NCBI RefSeq assembly: GCF_901411515.1
Contig: NZ_CABDUX010000002.1
Location: 806,001-870,000, forward strand
DNA: 64,000 nucleotides
From: Raoultibacter phocaeensis
Lineage (GTDB): Bacteria; Actinomycetota; Coriobacteriia; Coriobacteriales; Eggerthellaceae
Direction of reading: 5' to 3'
Shown here: positions 51,536 through 59,848 of the stretch, piece by piece
Numbering within the stretch: position 1 is the first letter of the stretch
Layout: every line of letters begins with the position of its first letter
Program-made: the position numbers and the translations under genes
The notes under the pieces: generated by a model
Told to the model about the DNA's origin: nothing
The model's database searches: none
The model's input: only the letters and a program-made list of their open reading frames with translations

Positions 51536-51868
51536 ATGCCTAACTGCAGGACATGCAGCCCGTGGTGTCGTCGTTGCCACAAGAAAGCCGAATACAAGTT
51601 TCCCATCGAGTGTCCCGAATGCGGGTGGTACAACCCCTACGAGCGGGAAACCTGTAAGAAGTGCGGGGCGCCAGTAGCTCATGATGAAGAAAAGGCGGTT
51701 ACTCACCTCAACACCGAGGTGAAGAAATCCTGCTTCTTCTGCACGCCGTTCGAAAGGCCGCTGTGCAACGAATGCGTCGAAAGGGGTCGAACGAAGGTGT
51801 GTCCGGAATGCGGCAGCTACGCGTTGAGTACGCGGACTGTCTGCAAGAAATGCGGACACGTGTTCTGA
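51536..51868 (+). CDS. Cys-rich double zinc-ribbon protein, operon accessory 2
   Basis: The 110-aa protein contains at least three CX2C-type ribbons: CPECGWYNPYERETCKKCGA, CFFC with CNEC, and CPECGSYALSTRTVCKKCGH. An extra N-terminal group reads CRTCSPWCRRC. Its first ribbon resembles that of the upstream protein. ATG at 51536 follows GAGG. It is the last gene before the terminator at 51958. The density of zinc sites is unusual for a molybdoenzyme operon, and no known maturation factor looks like this to me. Confidence 0.72.
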   Translation: MPNCRTCSPWCRRCHKKAEYKFPIECPECGWYNPYERETCKKCGAPVAHDEEKAVTHLNTEVKKSCFFCTPFERPLCNECVERGRTKVCPECGSYALSTRTVCKKCGHVF

Positions 51869-51957
51869 GCGATTGACGAGCGCATGCAAAGCGAGCCGCG
51901 GTTGGTTTTCGGATACCACAGGGCGGCGGATGCAGTACCGTGCCGTATTGACTGATC

Positions 51958-51996
51958 GGGCTGGGAAGTGGATACCGCTTGTCCCAGCCCTTTTTT
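51958..51996 (+). terminator. Intrinsic terminator of the molybdoenzyme operon
   Basis: GGGCTGGGA (51958-51966) pairs perfectly with TCCCAGCCC (51982-51990) and is followed by TTTTTT. It ends the operon and sits 32 bp from the convergent activator gene's stop codon. Confidence 0.9.
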
Positions 51997-52027
51997 CTTT
52001 ATACGCTCGCGATGCTGCGCACGGCGC

Positions 52028-54211
52028 TTACGAATCTTTGAGTTTGCGGTACAGCGTCGCCTTGCTGATGTTGAGAATGCCAGCCGCTGCCGCAATGTTG
52101 CCGCCGGCTTGCTTGATCGCCTCGTCGATGGCGATGCGCTCGAGTTCGCCGAGCGAAAGCGTCGGCAACGTCGTGCTCTGGCCGGCACTGGCAGGCACGG
52201 ACGGGGCGGACGGATGAGAATCGTGTACCTTGACAGATGAAGACGATTCTGGGGAAGATGCCGCATCGGGTGTCGGGGGGGGGTTCAACGCCTTGTCTGC
52301 CGGTGCGTGATAGCTGCCGTTCTGCGCGATGTAGAGCGGGAAGTCGTCGATGGTAATGATTCCGTTTTCGCACGTGTAATACGCCGAGTATATGGCGTGC
52401 TTGAGTTGGCGCACGTTGCCCGGCCACGAGTAGGTGCGCACGAAGTGCTCGGCGTCGTCGGAAAGGGCGACCTTGCCGTTGCCGGTTCTTACTTGGCATT
52501 CGTTGAGGAAGAATCGGGCGAAGTAGAGTGCGTCGTTGCCGCGTTCGCGCAGGGGCGGAAGGTTGACGGTGAGCACCGAGATGCGGTAGAGGAGGTCTTC
52601 GCGGAACCGATGCTCGCTTACGAGCAAGGGGAGGTTCTGGTTCGTTGCGGCGATGAGGCGGAAATCGATCTGCTTGTACGATTTACCGCCCACGCGGATG
52701 ACGCGCTTGTTCTCGAGTACGCGCAAAAGCGTTGCCTGGAGTTCGAGGGGCATGTCGCCGATTTCGTCCAGAAAAAGGGTGCCGCCTTCGGCGAGCTCGA
52801 TCTTGCCGGGCTTGCCTCCTTTTTCCGCGCCGGTGAAGCTGCCGCTCTCGTATCCGAACAGCTCGCTTTCGATGAGGCGCGGCGGAATGGCTGCACAGTT
52901 GATAGACATGAACGGACCGTTCGGACACGCCTGGTTATGGATGGCCTGGGCGAACAGCTCCTTTCCCGTACCGCTTTCTCCGACGAGCAGGATGTTCTCG
53001 CTCGATCGGGCGAAGCGCGAAGCGAGCGTTTTCGCCTTGGTGATCTGCTCGCTCTCCCCAAGAATGTCCTTGAACTGGATTTCCGCAGCGTCGCCGACTT
53101 TGCCGCGCGAAGCCCCGAGCGTCGCGCGCTTGGTTTCCTTCAGCGATATGATGTAGCCTTCGAGATCGTTCTCGGAGCCCGATATTTGCGAGATCTTCGT
53201 ATCGTGCAGCTCGTCGCCGATGATGGCTGTGGTCGAGCCCCCTTGCTCGACGATCTCCCTGAACGACCGACCGTCCCCAACGAGGGATCGCGCGTCGGTG
53301 CCGAGCAGGTCTTCGGGCGGTACCTTGAACAGGTGGGCGGCCTCAGGTGTGGCAAGGGTTATAAAACCCTCGGTGTTGCAGATCAGAATACCGTCTTTCA
53401 CCGTGTTGATGACGGTGCGCGAAATGCTCTCGAACCGCTGGGCCTCAAGCGACGCTTCGCTGTACTTCTGCTCGGTTTCGGCGAGTTTCGCATCGTATTG
53501 GTTGAGGCGCAGCTGGTCGCTTAAGGCGATGGCGATCGAAGAAGCGAGGCTCATCGCGTGGACGAGGATCTTCTCGTCGGACGACGAGAGGGGCCCTTCG
53601 GGAATCGACTGGGTGAGCGTGATCGCGGCGACGCCCGTGTCGAACTGGTCGATGACCGGTGCTGCGCACGCTATGAGGCCTTGCAGGCCGAAGCAGTAGT
53701 GCTCGGGACCGACGACGACGAACGGTTTTTTGTGGCGCATGCACAGGCTGTGCGCGTTCGTGCCGACGTTTGCCTCGTCGCAGCGGTAGTTCGGGCCGAC
53801 GAACTGGTGCTGTTCGAGATTTCCCACCTGCACGAGCGCGATGCCGCTCGCGTCGAGCAGCTCGAAGATGTAGTCGTTCTGCAAGTTGAGCGATTCGATG
53901 TTCCTGATGAGCGATCGGGCCGTTTGCACGATCTCGGCATGGTCGGAAAGCGAGCGCTCGAGGTCTTCTTCGGTGATGTGCTCGCCGAGGTTCGCATCGT
54001 CGGCTTTAAGGCCGCTGTTATACGAGCGGATCCATGACTCGGCGATCTCGGGCCGCACGCAGCTGTGGAGGCGCGGGTCGGTGCCGTTGTTGAGGAAATC
54101 GAGCTTCGCATCGAAGATGCAATCCCAGAAAGAATCGTCTTCTCGTATGGATCTGATCAACTGGAGGTCTTCCACGTAATCAGAATTCATGGTACCTGCA
54201 GCGTTGTCCAT
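52028..54211 (-). CDS. Sigma-54-dependent transcriptional activator (AcoR-like: GAF, PAS, AAA+, Fis HTH)
   Basis: The 727-aa activator has an AcoR-type N-terminus (RPEIAESWIRSYNSG) and a GAF domain (about 85-230, GTNAHSLCMRHKKPFVVVG, CAAPVIDQ). A PAS domain follows (about 265-345), then an AAA+ domain with Walker A GESGTGKE near 407, GSFTGA (a GAFTGA variant) near 455 and FRLIAATN. A Fis-like helix-turn-helix ends the chain (GGNIAAAAGILNISKATLYRKL). It probably senses a small molecule through GAF/PAS and activates the two nearby -24/-12 promoters (inference). It is convergent with the molybdoenzyme operon. ATG at 54211 is weakly supported; 54190 is possible. Confidence 0.94.
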   Translation of the reverse strand: MDNAAGTMNSDYVEDLQLIRSIREDDSFWDCIFDAKLDFLNNGTDPRLHSCVRPEIAESWIRSYNSGLKADDANLGEHITEEDLERSLSDHAEIVQTARSLIRNIESLNLQNDYIFELLDASGIALVQVGNLEQHQFVGPNYRCDEANVGTNAHSLCMRHKKPFVVVGPEHYCFGLQGLIACAAPVIDQFDTGVAAITLTQSIPEGPLSSSDEKILVHAMSLASSIAIALSDQLRLNQYDAKLAETEQKYSEASLEAQRFESISRTVINTVKDGILICNTEGFITLATPEAAHLFKVPPEDLLGTDARSLVGDGRSFREIVEQGGSTTAIIGDELHDTKISQISGSENDLEGYIISLKETKRATLGASRGKVGDAAEIQFKDILGESEQITKAKTLASRFARSSENILLVGESGTGKELFAQAIHNQACPNGPFMSINCAAIPPRLIESELFGYESGSFTGAEKGGKPGKIELAEGGTLFLDEIGDMPLELQATLLRVLENKRVIRVGGKSYKQIDFRLIAATNQNLPLLVSEHRFREDLLYRISVLTVNLPPLRERGNDALYFARFFLNECQVRTGNGKVALSDDAEHFVRTYSWPGNVRQLKHAIYSAYYTCENGIITIDDFPLYIAQNGSYHAPADKALNPPPTPDAASSPESSSSVKVHDSHPSAPSVPASAGQSTTLPTLSLGELERIAIDEAIKQAGGNIAAAAGILNISKATLYRKLKDS

Positions 54212-54289
54212 GAGAACCCCCGTACGCTGGTAAGGAATATGCAGTACGTCAAACGGTTTTATCGTTAAACGACATTATAGGATATTACG

Positions 54290-56551
54290 GTGATACAAGC
54301 TGGTAAAGAATATCATTTTGAGAAAAGCTCCTCGGATGGCGGCGCATCGGCGCACGACGATCTGGCGCGGGAATTCGCCGGACGCAGGCCCTGGGGTCTG
54401 GATGCGAAGGGCGCCGACGAGGACTGCGTGCCGCTCGCGTTCGACCACGGCATCCGCCGCTCCCCAGCAGAGAAGCTCGTCTCGAAAGGATATTCGGTGT
54501 CGCCGCGACCCGTGCGCGGCGAAGAGCTAGGACCGGAGCGCTGCGCGGGCGCGTACCGCTACCGTACGGCACGCTCGGGCGGCGTGCGCCTGCTTTCCTA
54601 CGAGGGTGATACTCCGTGCGTCGACATCCCGGCGCGCCTCGACGGCGTCGAAGTCGTATCGCTTGCGACGAACCTGTTCCGAGGCCACGGGGAAATCGAG
54701 GCCGTCTCGATGCCCGATTCGATCGAACATGCGGGCAACCACGTGTTCGACGGCTGTGAAAACCTCAAACGCGTGCGGCTTTCGGCCTCGCTAAGCGAAG
54801 TGAACCCGACGATGTTTCTCGGGTGCTCCTCGCTCGCCGAAGTCGAGCTCTCCCATCCTTCGGTGCACCTCGAAGGCAACTCGTTTTCCGAGGCGCCGGT
54901 CGAATGCATCGCGTTCGGCCCCCGGGTGCGAACGCTCGACGCGCTGCCGTCGAGCCTGCCGCATCTCAAGCGCATACGCGTCGATGCCGAAAACGAGTGC
55001 TTCGCCACCGACGGCAAAGCACTCGTTTCGAAGGACGGGAGCCTCTTCTATCGCCTCGTCGTTTCGTGCGGGTCCTACGCGGTTCCCGAATGCTGTACGG
55101 CTATCGCCGAGCACGCTTTCGATTCTCACGCGAAGCTCGACACGATCGTGCTGCCGCGATCGCTTGAGCGCATCGGCAGAATGGCGTTCGCGAAAACGGG
55201 TCTGACCGAGGTACGGTTTCCTGCAGCCCTGGTGTCGATTGGAGAAAAGGCGTTCTTCCACTGCGCGAAGCTCCTTTCCGCAGATCTGCCGAGCGGGTTG
55301 AAGGGTATCGGAACGGAGGCGTTCGCGTTCACGGGCCTTCTTGCCGCATGTTTGCCCCATACGCTTGAAGAGCTGGGACATCGCGCTTTCGACCATACGC
55401 CGGCTCAGGCTCGGGTGGGCGAGGGGGCGCTTCGCATCGCACACGAAAACGGCCGGCTCTCTCTCGACGATGCGGGCGGTCTGTACCGGGAAGACACGTT
55501 CGTCGAGCTGATCGGGCAGGTCGAACACTACCGCGTGCGCAACGGCACCCGCATGATCGCCGACGGGGCCTTCAAGCGCCATGCGAAGGTACGCGAGGTC
55601 GTCGTGTGCGAGGGAGTCGTGTCGATAGGCCGCGAGGCGTTTAGGGGAGATCGCCATCTTGTGCGCGTCGAGCTCCCCGAAAGCCTCGAGCGCATCGGTG
55701 AGGGAGCGTTTCTCGATACGTCGCTTGCAACGCTTCGGCTGTCGAAGAACGTACGGTTCATCGGAGACGACGCCCTTCTGGTCCAAGGCGGAAACCAGCT
55801 TATGCCGAGAAGCCCGCTTGCATCGCTCGACCTCGATCCAGAAAACCCGGAGTTCTACGTGGAAAACGGCCTTCTGTGCCGCCGCGGCGGCGGCAGGCTT
55901 TCGGGGGATGCGTGCATCCTCTACGTCGGACCCGATGCCGTGGTGCGGATTCCCGAGCGCGTGACGCACATCGCCAACCTCGCGTTCTGCGGTGCCGACG
56001 GCATCGACGAGTTGTACGTGCACGGACACCTGCACAGCATCTGCGCAGGCGCGTTTTCCACCGCGCGCACCATCCCTTTGGTGCATGTGCGGTTTCCCGA
56101 GCCGATCGACGGCTGCGAGTCGGCGGACTTCTTCGTGCCCGACCTGTCGGCGAGATACCGCTCGCCGTCGTATCTGTTCGAAGCGGGTCCGGCGGGAACC
56201 GTTTTCGACTTCGAGTACTACGACTCGTGGGTAAGCCATACATCCGATATGGGCCAGTTCGCGCCTGCTGCGCTGGGGCGGCTTATGAACCCGATACGCC
56301 TGTCCGAGCACATGCGCGAGATATACTGCAACATATTTGCGCGAAAACCCCGCCAAGCCTGCCGTGTGTTCGCTGATAAAGGCGATATTCAGGCGCTTGC
56401 GTGGTTGAGCGCACACGGCTTGCTCGACGCTTCTGCCGTCGAGGCGGAACTGGACGCATCGTCGCACGAAGGGAGGACGCAAGCTACCGCCTGTTTGCTC
56501 GAGCTCAAGCACCGCTTTATGCCGAGCACGGGCGTGGATTTCAGCTTGTAG
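54290..56551 (+). CDS. BspA-type leucine-rich repeat (LRR_5) protein without signal peptide
   Basis: The 753-aa protein has many LRR_5 units, for example ISEHAF-like CCTAIAEHAFDSHAKLDTIVLP, LERIGRMAFAKTGLTEVRFP and VSIGREAFRGDRHLVRVELP, in two blocks (about 100-390 and 410-530). A C-terminal non-repeat region (about 600-753) contains AHGLLDASAVEAELD. There is no signal peptide or membrane helix, unlike the usual secreted BspA proteins. GTG at 54290 is the first start and is weakly supported. Only 5 bp separates it from the VWA gene, so it is in one operon with a VWA protein and a MoxR-type ATPase. Function is unknown. Confidence 0.82.
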   Translation: MIQAGKEYHFEKSSSDGGASAHDDLAREFAGRRPWGLDAKGADEDCVPLAFDHGIRRSPAEKLVSKGYSVSPRPVRGEELGPERCAGAYRYRTARSGGVRLLSYEGDTPCVDIPARLDGVEVVSLATNLFRGHGEIEAVSMPDSIEHAGNHVFDGCENLKRVRLSASLSEVNPTMFLGCSSLAEVELSHPSVHLEGNSFSEAPVECIAFGPRVRTLDALPSSLPHLKRIRVDAENECFATDGKALVSKDGSLFYRLVVSCGSYAVPECCTAIAEHAFDSHAKLDTIVLPRSLERIGRMAFAKTGLTEVRFPAALVSIGEKAFFHCAKLLSADLPSGLKGIGTEAFAFTGLLAACLPHTLEELGHRAFDHTPAQARVGEGALRIAHENGRLSLDDAGGLYREDTFVELIGQVEHYRVRNGTRMIADGAFKRHAKVREVVVCEGVVSIGREAFRGDRHLVRVELPESLERIGEGAFLDTSLATLRLSKNVRFIGDDALLVQGGNQLMPRSPLASLDLDPENPEFYVENGLLCRRGGGRLSGDACILYVGPDAVVRIPERVTHIANLAFCGADGIDELYVHGHLHSICAGAFSTARTIPLVHVRFPEPIDGCESADFFVPDLSARYRSPSYLFEAGPAGTVFDFEYYDSWVSHTSDMGQFAPAALGRLMNPIRLSEHMREIYCNIFARKPRQACRVFADKGDIQALAWLSAHGLLDASAVEAELDASSHEGRTQATACLLELKHRFMPSTGVDFSL

Positions 56552-56556
56552 CGCAT

Positions 56557-58236
56557 ATGAAAGATCTGACACCCATTGCAGAAGGCGACGTGGTTTTGCA
56601 GGAGCGGGAGCTGAAGAGGGCTCAGGGCGCACCAGCGCCCGCGGTGGGCCTTGCTTCCGAGAAGCGCATGGCCGAAAAGCGCGAGCGCTACGAGCGCTGC
56701 CTGCCGGTGGCCCTCGACATCCTCGAAGAGGCGCGCACCTCGCTCGCGGTGCGGTTCCGCTTCCTCGACCGGGCCCTGTGGCGCATGCCGCTTCAGCCGA
56801 GCTTCGAGATATACGGCATCGCGAGCGACGGCGTGAAGCTGTACTTCGACCCCGAGTACGTGGTGGCGCGCTTCAAGCTTTCTCCGAACGAAGTGGTGCG
56901 CGATGTCATACATTGCCTGTTCCACTGCATATTCCGCCATCCCTTCATGCTGTACTCAGTGCTCCGCACGCCTTGGGACGTCGCCTGCGACATAGCCATC
57001 GAGACGCTTTTGCTCGATCTGGTGGGCGAAGCGTTTCCCTGCAACATGGACAGGCGGGCCAAAGAATCGCTCAAGGTCATTCGCGCCCAGCTCGACGGCG
57101 TAGTCACGGCCGAGCGCCTGTACCATTTCTTCGCCAACGAGGGAAACCAGATCGATCTTCGCTCGCTTTCTCCCTTGTTCTTCCGCGATACGCACGGTCT
57201 GTGGTACGGCGAGGGCGAGGGGGGATCTTCGCAGGGCGCACGGGGCGCGGCCCGTCAGGTTCCCGAGGAGCGCGAGGGCGGAGCGCTGCCCGAAACATCG
57301 GGAAGCGAATCGCTCGACGATGCGCTCGATGCGGGCGAGGCTCCCTCGGGCGGAGGCGACGAGGGCGATGCGTCGTCCGATGCACAGGATGGAGCCGGGG
57401 AAACGGGAGCCGATCGCGACGAGGCGGACGAGGAAGCCTGCGAAAGCGGAGAGACGGGCGAGAGCGCCGAAGCGCCGCGCGACGAGCGGCAGGTGGACAA
57501 GGACGCCATGGATGCGTGGGAGGATATCAGCCGCCGTATCCAGATAGAACTCGAGGCGCATCTCGTGCGCCAAGGCGCGGGTGCGGGATCCTTTGCTGCG
57601 GCGCTCGAGGCGGTCAACCGAGAAACCTACGACTATGCCCGGTTTCTCGAACGGTTCGCGACGCTGCACGAGCGCATGCGCGTCAACCCCGACGAGTTCG
57701 ACTACATCTACTACGTCTACGGGCTCGATCACTACGGCAACATGCCGCTCATCGAGCCGCTCGAATACCGCGAGGCACGCTCGGTGCACGATTTCGTGAT
57801 CGCCATCGATACGTCGGAATCGGTGTCGGGCGAGCTCGTGCAGGCTTTCATCCGCAAGACGTACAACATCTTGAAGCAGGTCGAAAATTTCACCGAGCGC
57901 GTGAACATCCACATCATTCAATGCGACGCGCGCGTGCAGGAGGATACGGTGATCACCTCGCTCGAAGAGCTCGATCTCTACATCGATTCGATGGAGCTCA
58001 AGGGGTTCGGCGGTACCGATTTCCGTCCGGTGTTCGAGTACGTGAACCTTCTGGTTGCGCGGGGGGCATTCGCCGATCTGCGGGGACTCGTGTACTTCAC
58101 CGACGGACAGGGCACCTTCCCGAGCAGAAAGCCGCCTTACGACGCGGTGTTCGCGTTTATCGACGACGGGTACTCCGATCCGAGCGTACCCCCGTGGGCG
58201 CTCAAGGTGATCTTAGACGAAAGGGGACTGACATGA
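56557..58236 (+). CDS. VWA domain protein (DUF2201-like)
   Basis: The 559-aa protein starts with a helical region containing VIHCLFHCIFRHP. It lies where DUF2201 proteins carry an HExxH-type site, but glutamate is missing (HCLFH), so it is probably not a protease. An acidic, low-complexity spacer runs from about 220 to 310. The C-terminal VWA-like domain has a complete MIDAS: DTSES, the Thr in GFGGTDFRP and the Asp in YFTDGQG. ATG at 56557 is 5 bp after the LRR gene stop; the open frame upstream overlaps that gene. The MoxR ATPase follows; such pairs act as chaperones (known for the family). Confidence 0.82.
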   Translation: MKDLTPIAEGDVVLQERELKRAQGAPAPAVGLASEKRMAEKRERYERCLPVALDILEEARTSLAVRFRFLDRALWRMPLQPSFEIYGIASDGVKLYFDPEYVVARFKLSPNEVVRDVIHCLFHCIFRHPFMLYSVLRTPWDVACDIAIETLLLDLVGEAFPCNMDRRAKESLKVIRAQLDGVVTAERLYHFFANEGNQIDLRSLSPLFFRDTHGLWYGEGEGGSSQGARGAARQVPEEREGGALPETSGSESLDDALDAGEAPSGGGDEGDASSDAQDGAGETGADRDEADEEACESGETGESAEAPRDERQVDKDAMDAWEDISRRIQIELEAHLVRQGAGAGSFAAALEAVNRETYDYARFLERFATLHERMRVNPDEFDYIYYVYGLDHYGNMPLIEPLEYREARSVHDFVIAIDTSESVSGELVQAFIRKTYNILKQVENFTERVNIHIIQCDARVQEDTVITSLEELDLYIDSMELKGFGGTDFRPVFEYVNLLVARGAFADLRGLVYFTDGQGTFPSRKPPYDAVFAFIDDGYSDPSVPPWALKVILDERGLT

Positions 58237-58296
58237 TCGATAGGGTGGGAACCGACGTGCGCACGATAGGCGCCCGAGTGATGCGAGGAGCATGAG

Positions 58297-59799
58297 ATGA
58301 ACATAGCGGAAGCGAAACAGCAGGTGAAAGATACGATCGAAGCGTACTTGGCACGCGATGCGCACGGATGCGCCCTCTTGGACACAGCAAGGCAGCGCCC
58401 GGTGTTTCTCGTGGGTGCGCCCGGCATCGGCAAAACGGCCATCATGGCGCAGATCGCCCAGGAGCTCGGGATGGGGCTCGTGTCCTACTCGATGACGCAT
58501 CATACGCGGCAAAGCGCGCTCGGGCTCCCGTTCATCGTGCACGAAACGTACGACGGGGTCGAGTACGCCGCATCCGAGTACACCATGAGCGAGATCATCG
58601 CATCGGTGTACGATTACATGAAGCGCACCGGGGTCAAACAGGGCATCCTGTTTCTCGACGAGATCAACTGCGTGTCCGAGACGCTCTACCCCTCGATGCT
58701 CCAGTTCCTGCAGTTCAAAACGTTCGGCCGCCATGCGGTTCCCGAGGGTTGGATCATCGCGTGCGCGGGCAATCCGCCCGAGTACAACAAGTCGGTGCAC
58801 GAGTTCGACATCGTCACGCTCGACCGTGTCAAGAAGATCGCCGTCGAGCCTGATTTCGGGGCATGGAAGGCCTATGCTCTGTCGAAGGGCACGCATCCCG
58901 CCATCCTCACCTTCCTTGAGATCAAGAAGAACCGATTCTACTCCGTCGAAACGTCGCTTGAGGGCAAAGCGTTCGTCACGGCGCGCGGCTGGGACGATCT
59001 GTCCGACATGATGGCCGTGTTCGAAGAGCTGGGCAAGACGATCGACTACGATCTGATCGTGCAGTACGTGCAAGACGATACGATCGCCCGCGAATTCGCC
59101 GCGTACTTCGATCTGTTCAACAAGTACAAAGACGATTACCGCATCGACGAGATTCTCGACGGCGGGGATGTCGCAGACGTTGCCGAGCGGGCGCGCGGTG
59201 CGCAGTTCGATGAGCGCCTCTCGCTCATCGGTCTTCTGCTCGATGCCGTCGTCGGCGATATGGCGGACGTTGTGGGTGCTACCGACGTGCTGGTTGCGCT
59301 GCGCGACGATCTGCGCTGCGTGAAGCAAGCCGTCAGCGAAGGCGGCGATGCGCTTGCGCTGCTCGAAGACGTCGAAAGGCGCAAAACGGCTCAGCTCGAA
59401 CTTGCGGCAGCCGCAGGCACGCTGTCGAAAGCGCGGCGGAAAACGGCCGAGGGCGAGCTTGAAGAGCTTGCCGAGCTTGCGCTCGCCGCGGCCGGGGCCG
59501 CCGATTCGCAGGAAGCATACGAGATCGTCTCCCAAGAGTTTTCGGCTAAAGCCGAAGCTTTGCAGAGCCGTGCCGCCGAGGTGGAAGAGCGCCTTGCCCG
59601 CGCGTTTCGTTTCGTGGACCAGGCATTCGGCGACCAACAGGAGCTGCTCGTGTTTACGACCGAGCTCACTTCGCGCACGCACTCGGCACGCTATATTGCC
59701 CAATACGGAAGCGAATCGTATTTCGCTCACAACGAAGACATGATACTCTCGGAACGCCAACGCGATCTCAGGCGGCGCGTCGAGGATCTGGACCTATAG
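58297..59799 (+). CDS. MoxR-type AAA+ ATPase
   Basis: The 500-aa ATPase has Walker A GAPGIGKTA (about 40-48), Walker B ILFLDEINC, a sensor segment IIACAGNPPEYN and the long insert helices of the MoxR clade. A coiled C-terminal region rich in Ala/Glu follows (about 340-440). It is expected to remodel or load a partner with metal-ion-dependent VWA function, here the upstream gene. ATG at 58297 follows GGAG. The operon order LRR-VWA-MoxR is unusual. The C-terminal coiled region is longer than typical MoxR. Confidence 0.88.
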   Translation: MNIAEAKQQVKDTIEAYLARDAHGCALLDTARQRPVFLVGAPGIGKTAIMAQIAQELGMGLVSYSMTHHTRQSALGLPFIVHETYDGVEYAASEYTMSEIIASVYDYMKRTGVKQGILFLDEINCVSETLYPSMLQFLQFKTFGRHAVPEGWIIACAGNPPEYNKSVHEFDIVTLDRVKKIAVEPDFGAWKAYALSKGTHPAILTFLEIKKNRFYSVETSLEGKAFVTARGWDDLSDMMAVFEELGKTIDYDLIVQYVQDDTIAREFAAYFDLFNKYKDDYRIDEILDGGDVADVAERARGAQFDERLSLIGLLLDAVVGDMADVVGATDVLVALRDDLRCVKQAVSEGGDALALLEDVERRKTAQLELAAAAGTLSKARRKTAEGELEELAELALAAAGAADSQEAYEIVSQEFSAKAEALQSRAAEVEERLARAFRFVDQAFGDQQELLVFTTELTSRTHSARYIAQYGSESYFAHNEDMILSERQRDLRRRVEDLDL

Positions 59800-59848
59800 G
59801 AAAAACGCATCGAAATCGACTACGAAAGAACGAAAAAGGAGACATGCT

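Noticed and set aside
56778-58295. A 505-codon frame overlapping the VWA protein in another frame
   Set aside because: It is Arg/Gly-rich with no motif; the overlapped frame has a complete MIDAS and a conserved fold.
58233-58295. A 20-codon open frame between the VWA and MoxR genes
   Set aside because: It is too short and has no ribosome site or family; the gap is likely a spacer carrying the MoxR ribosome site.
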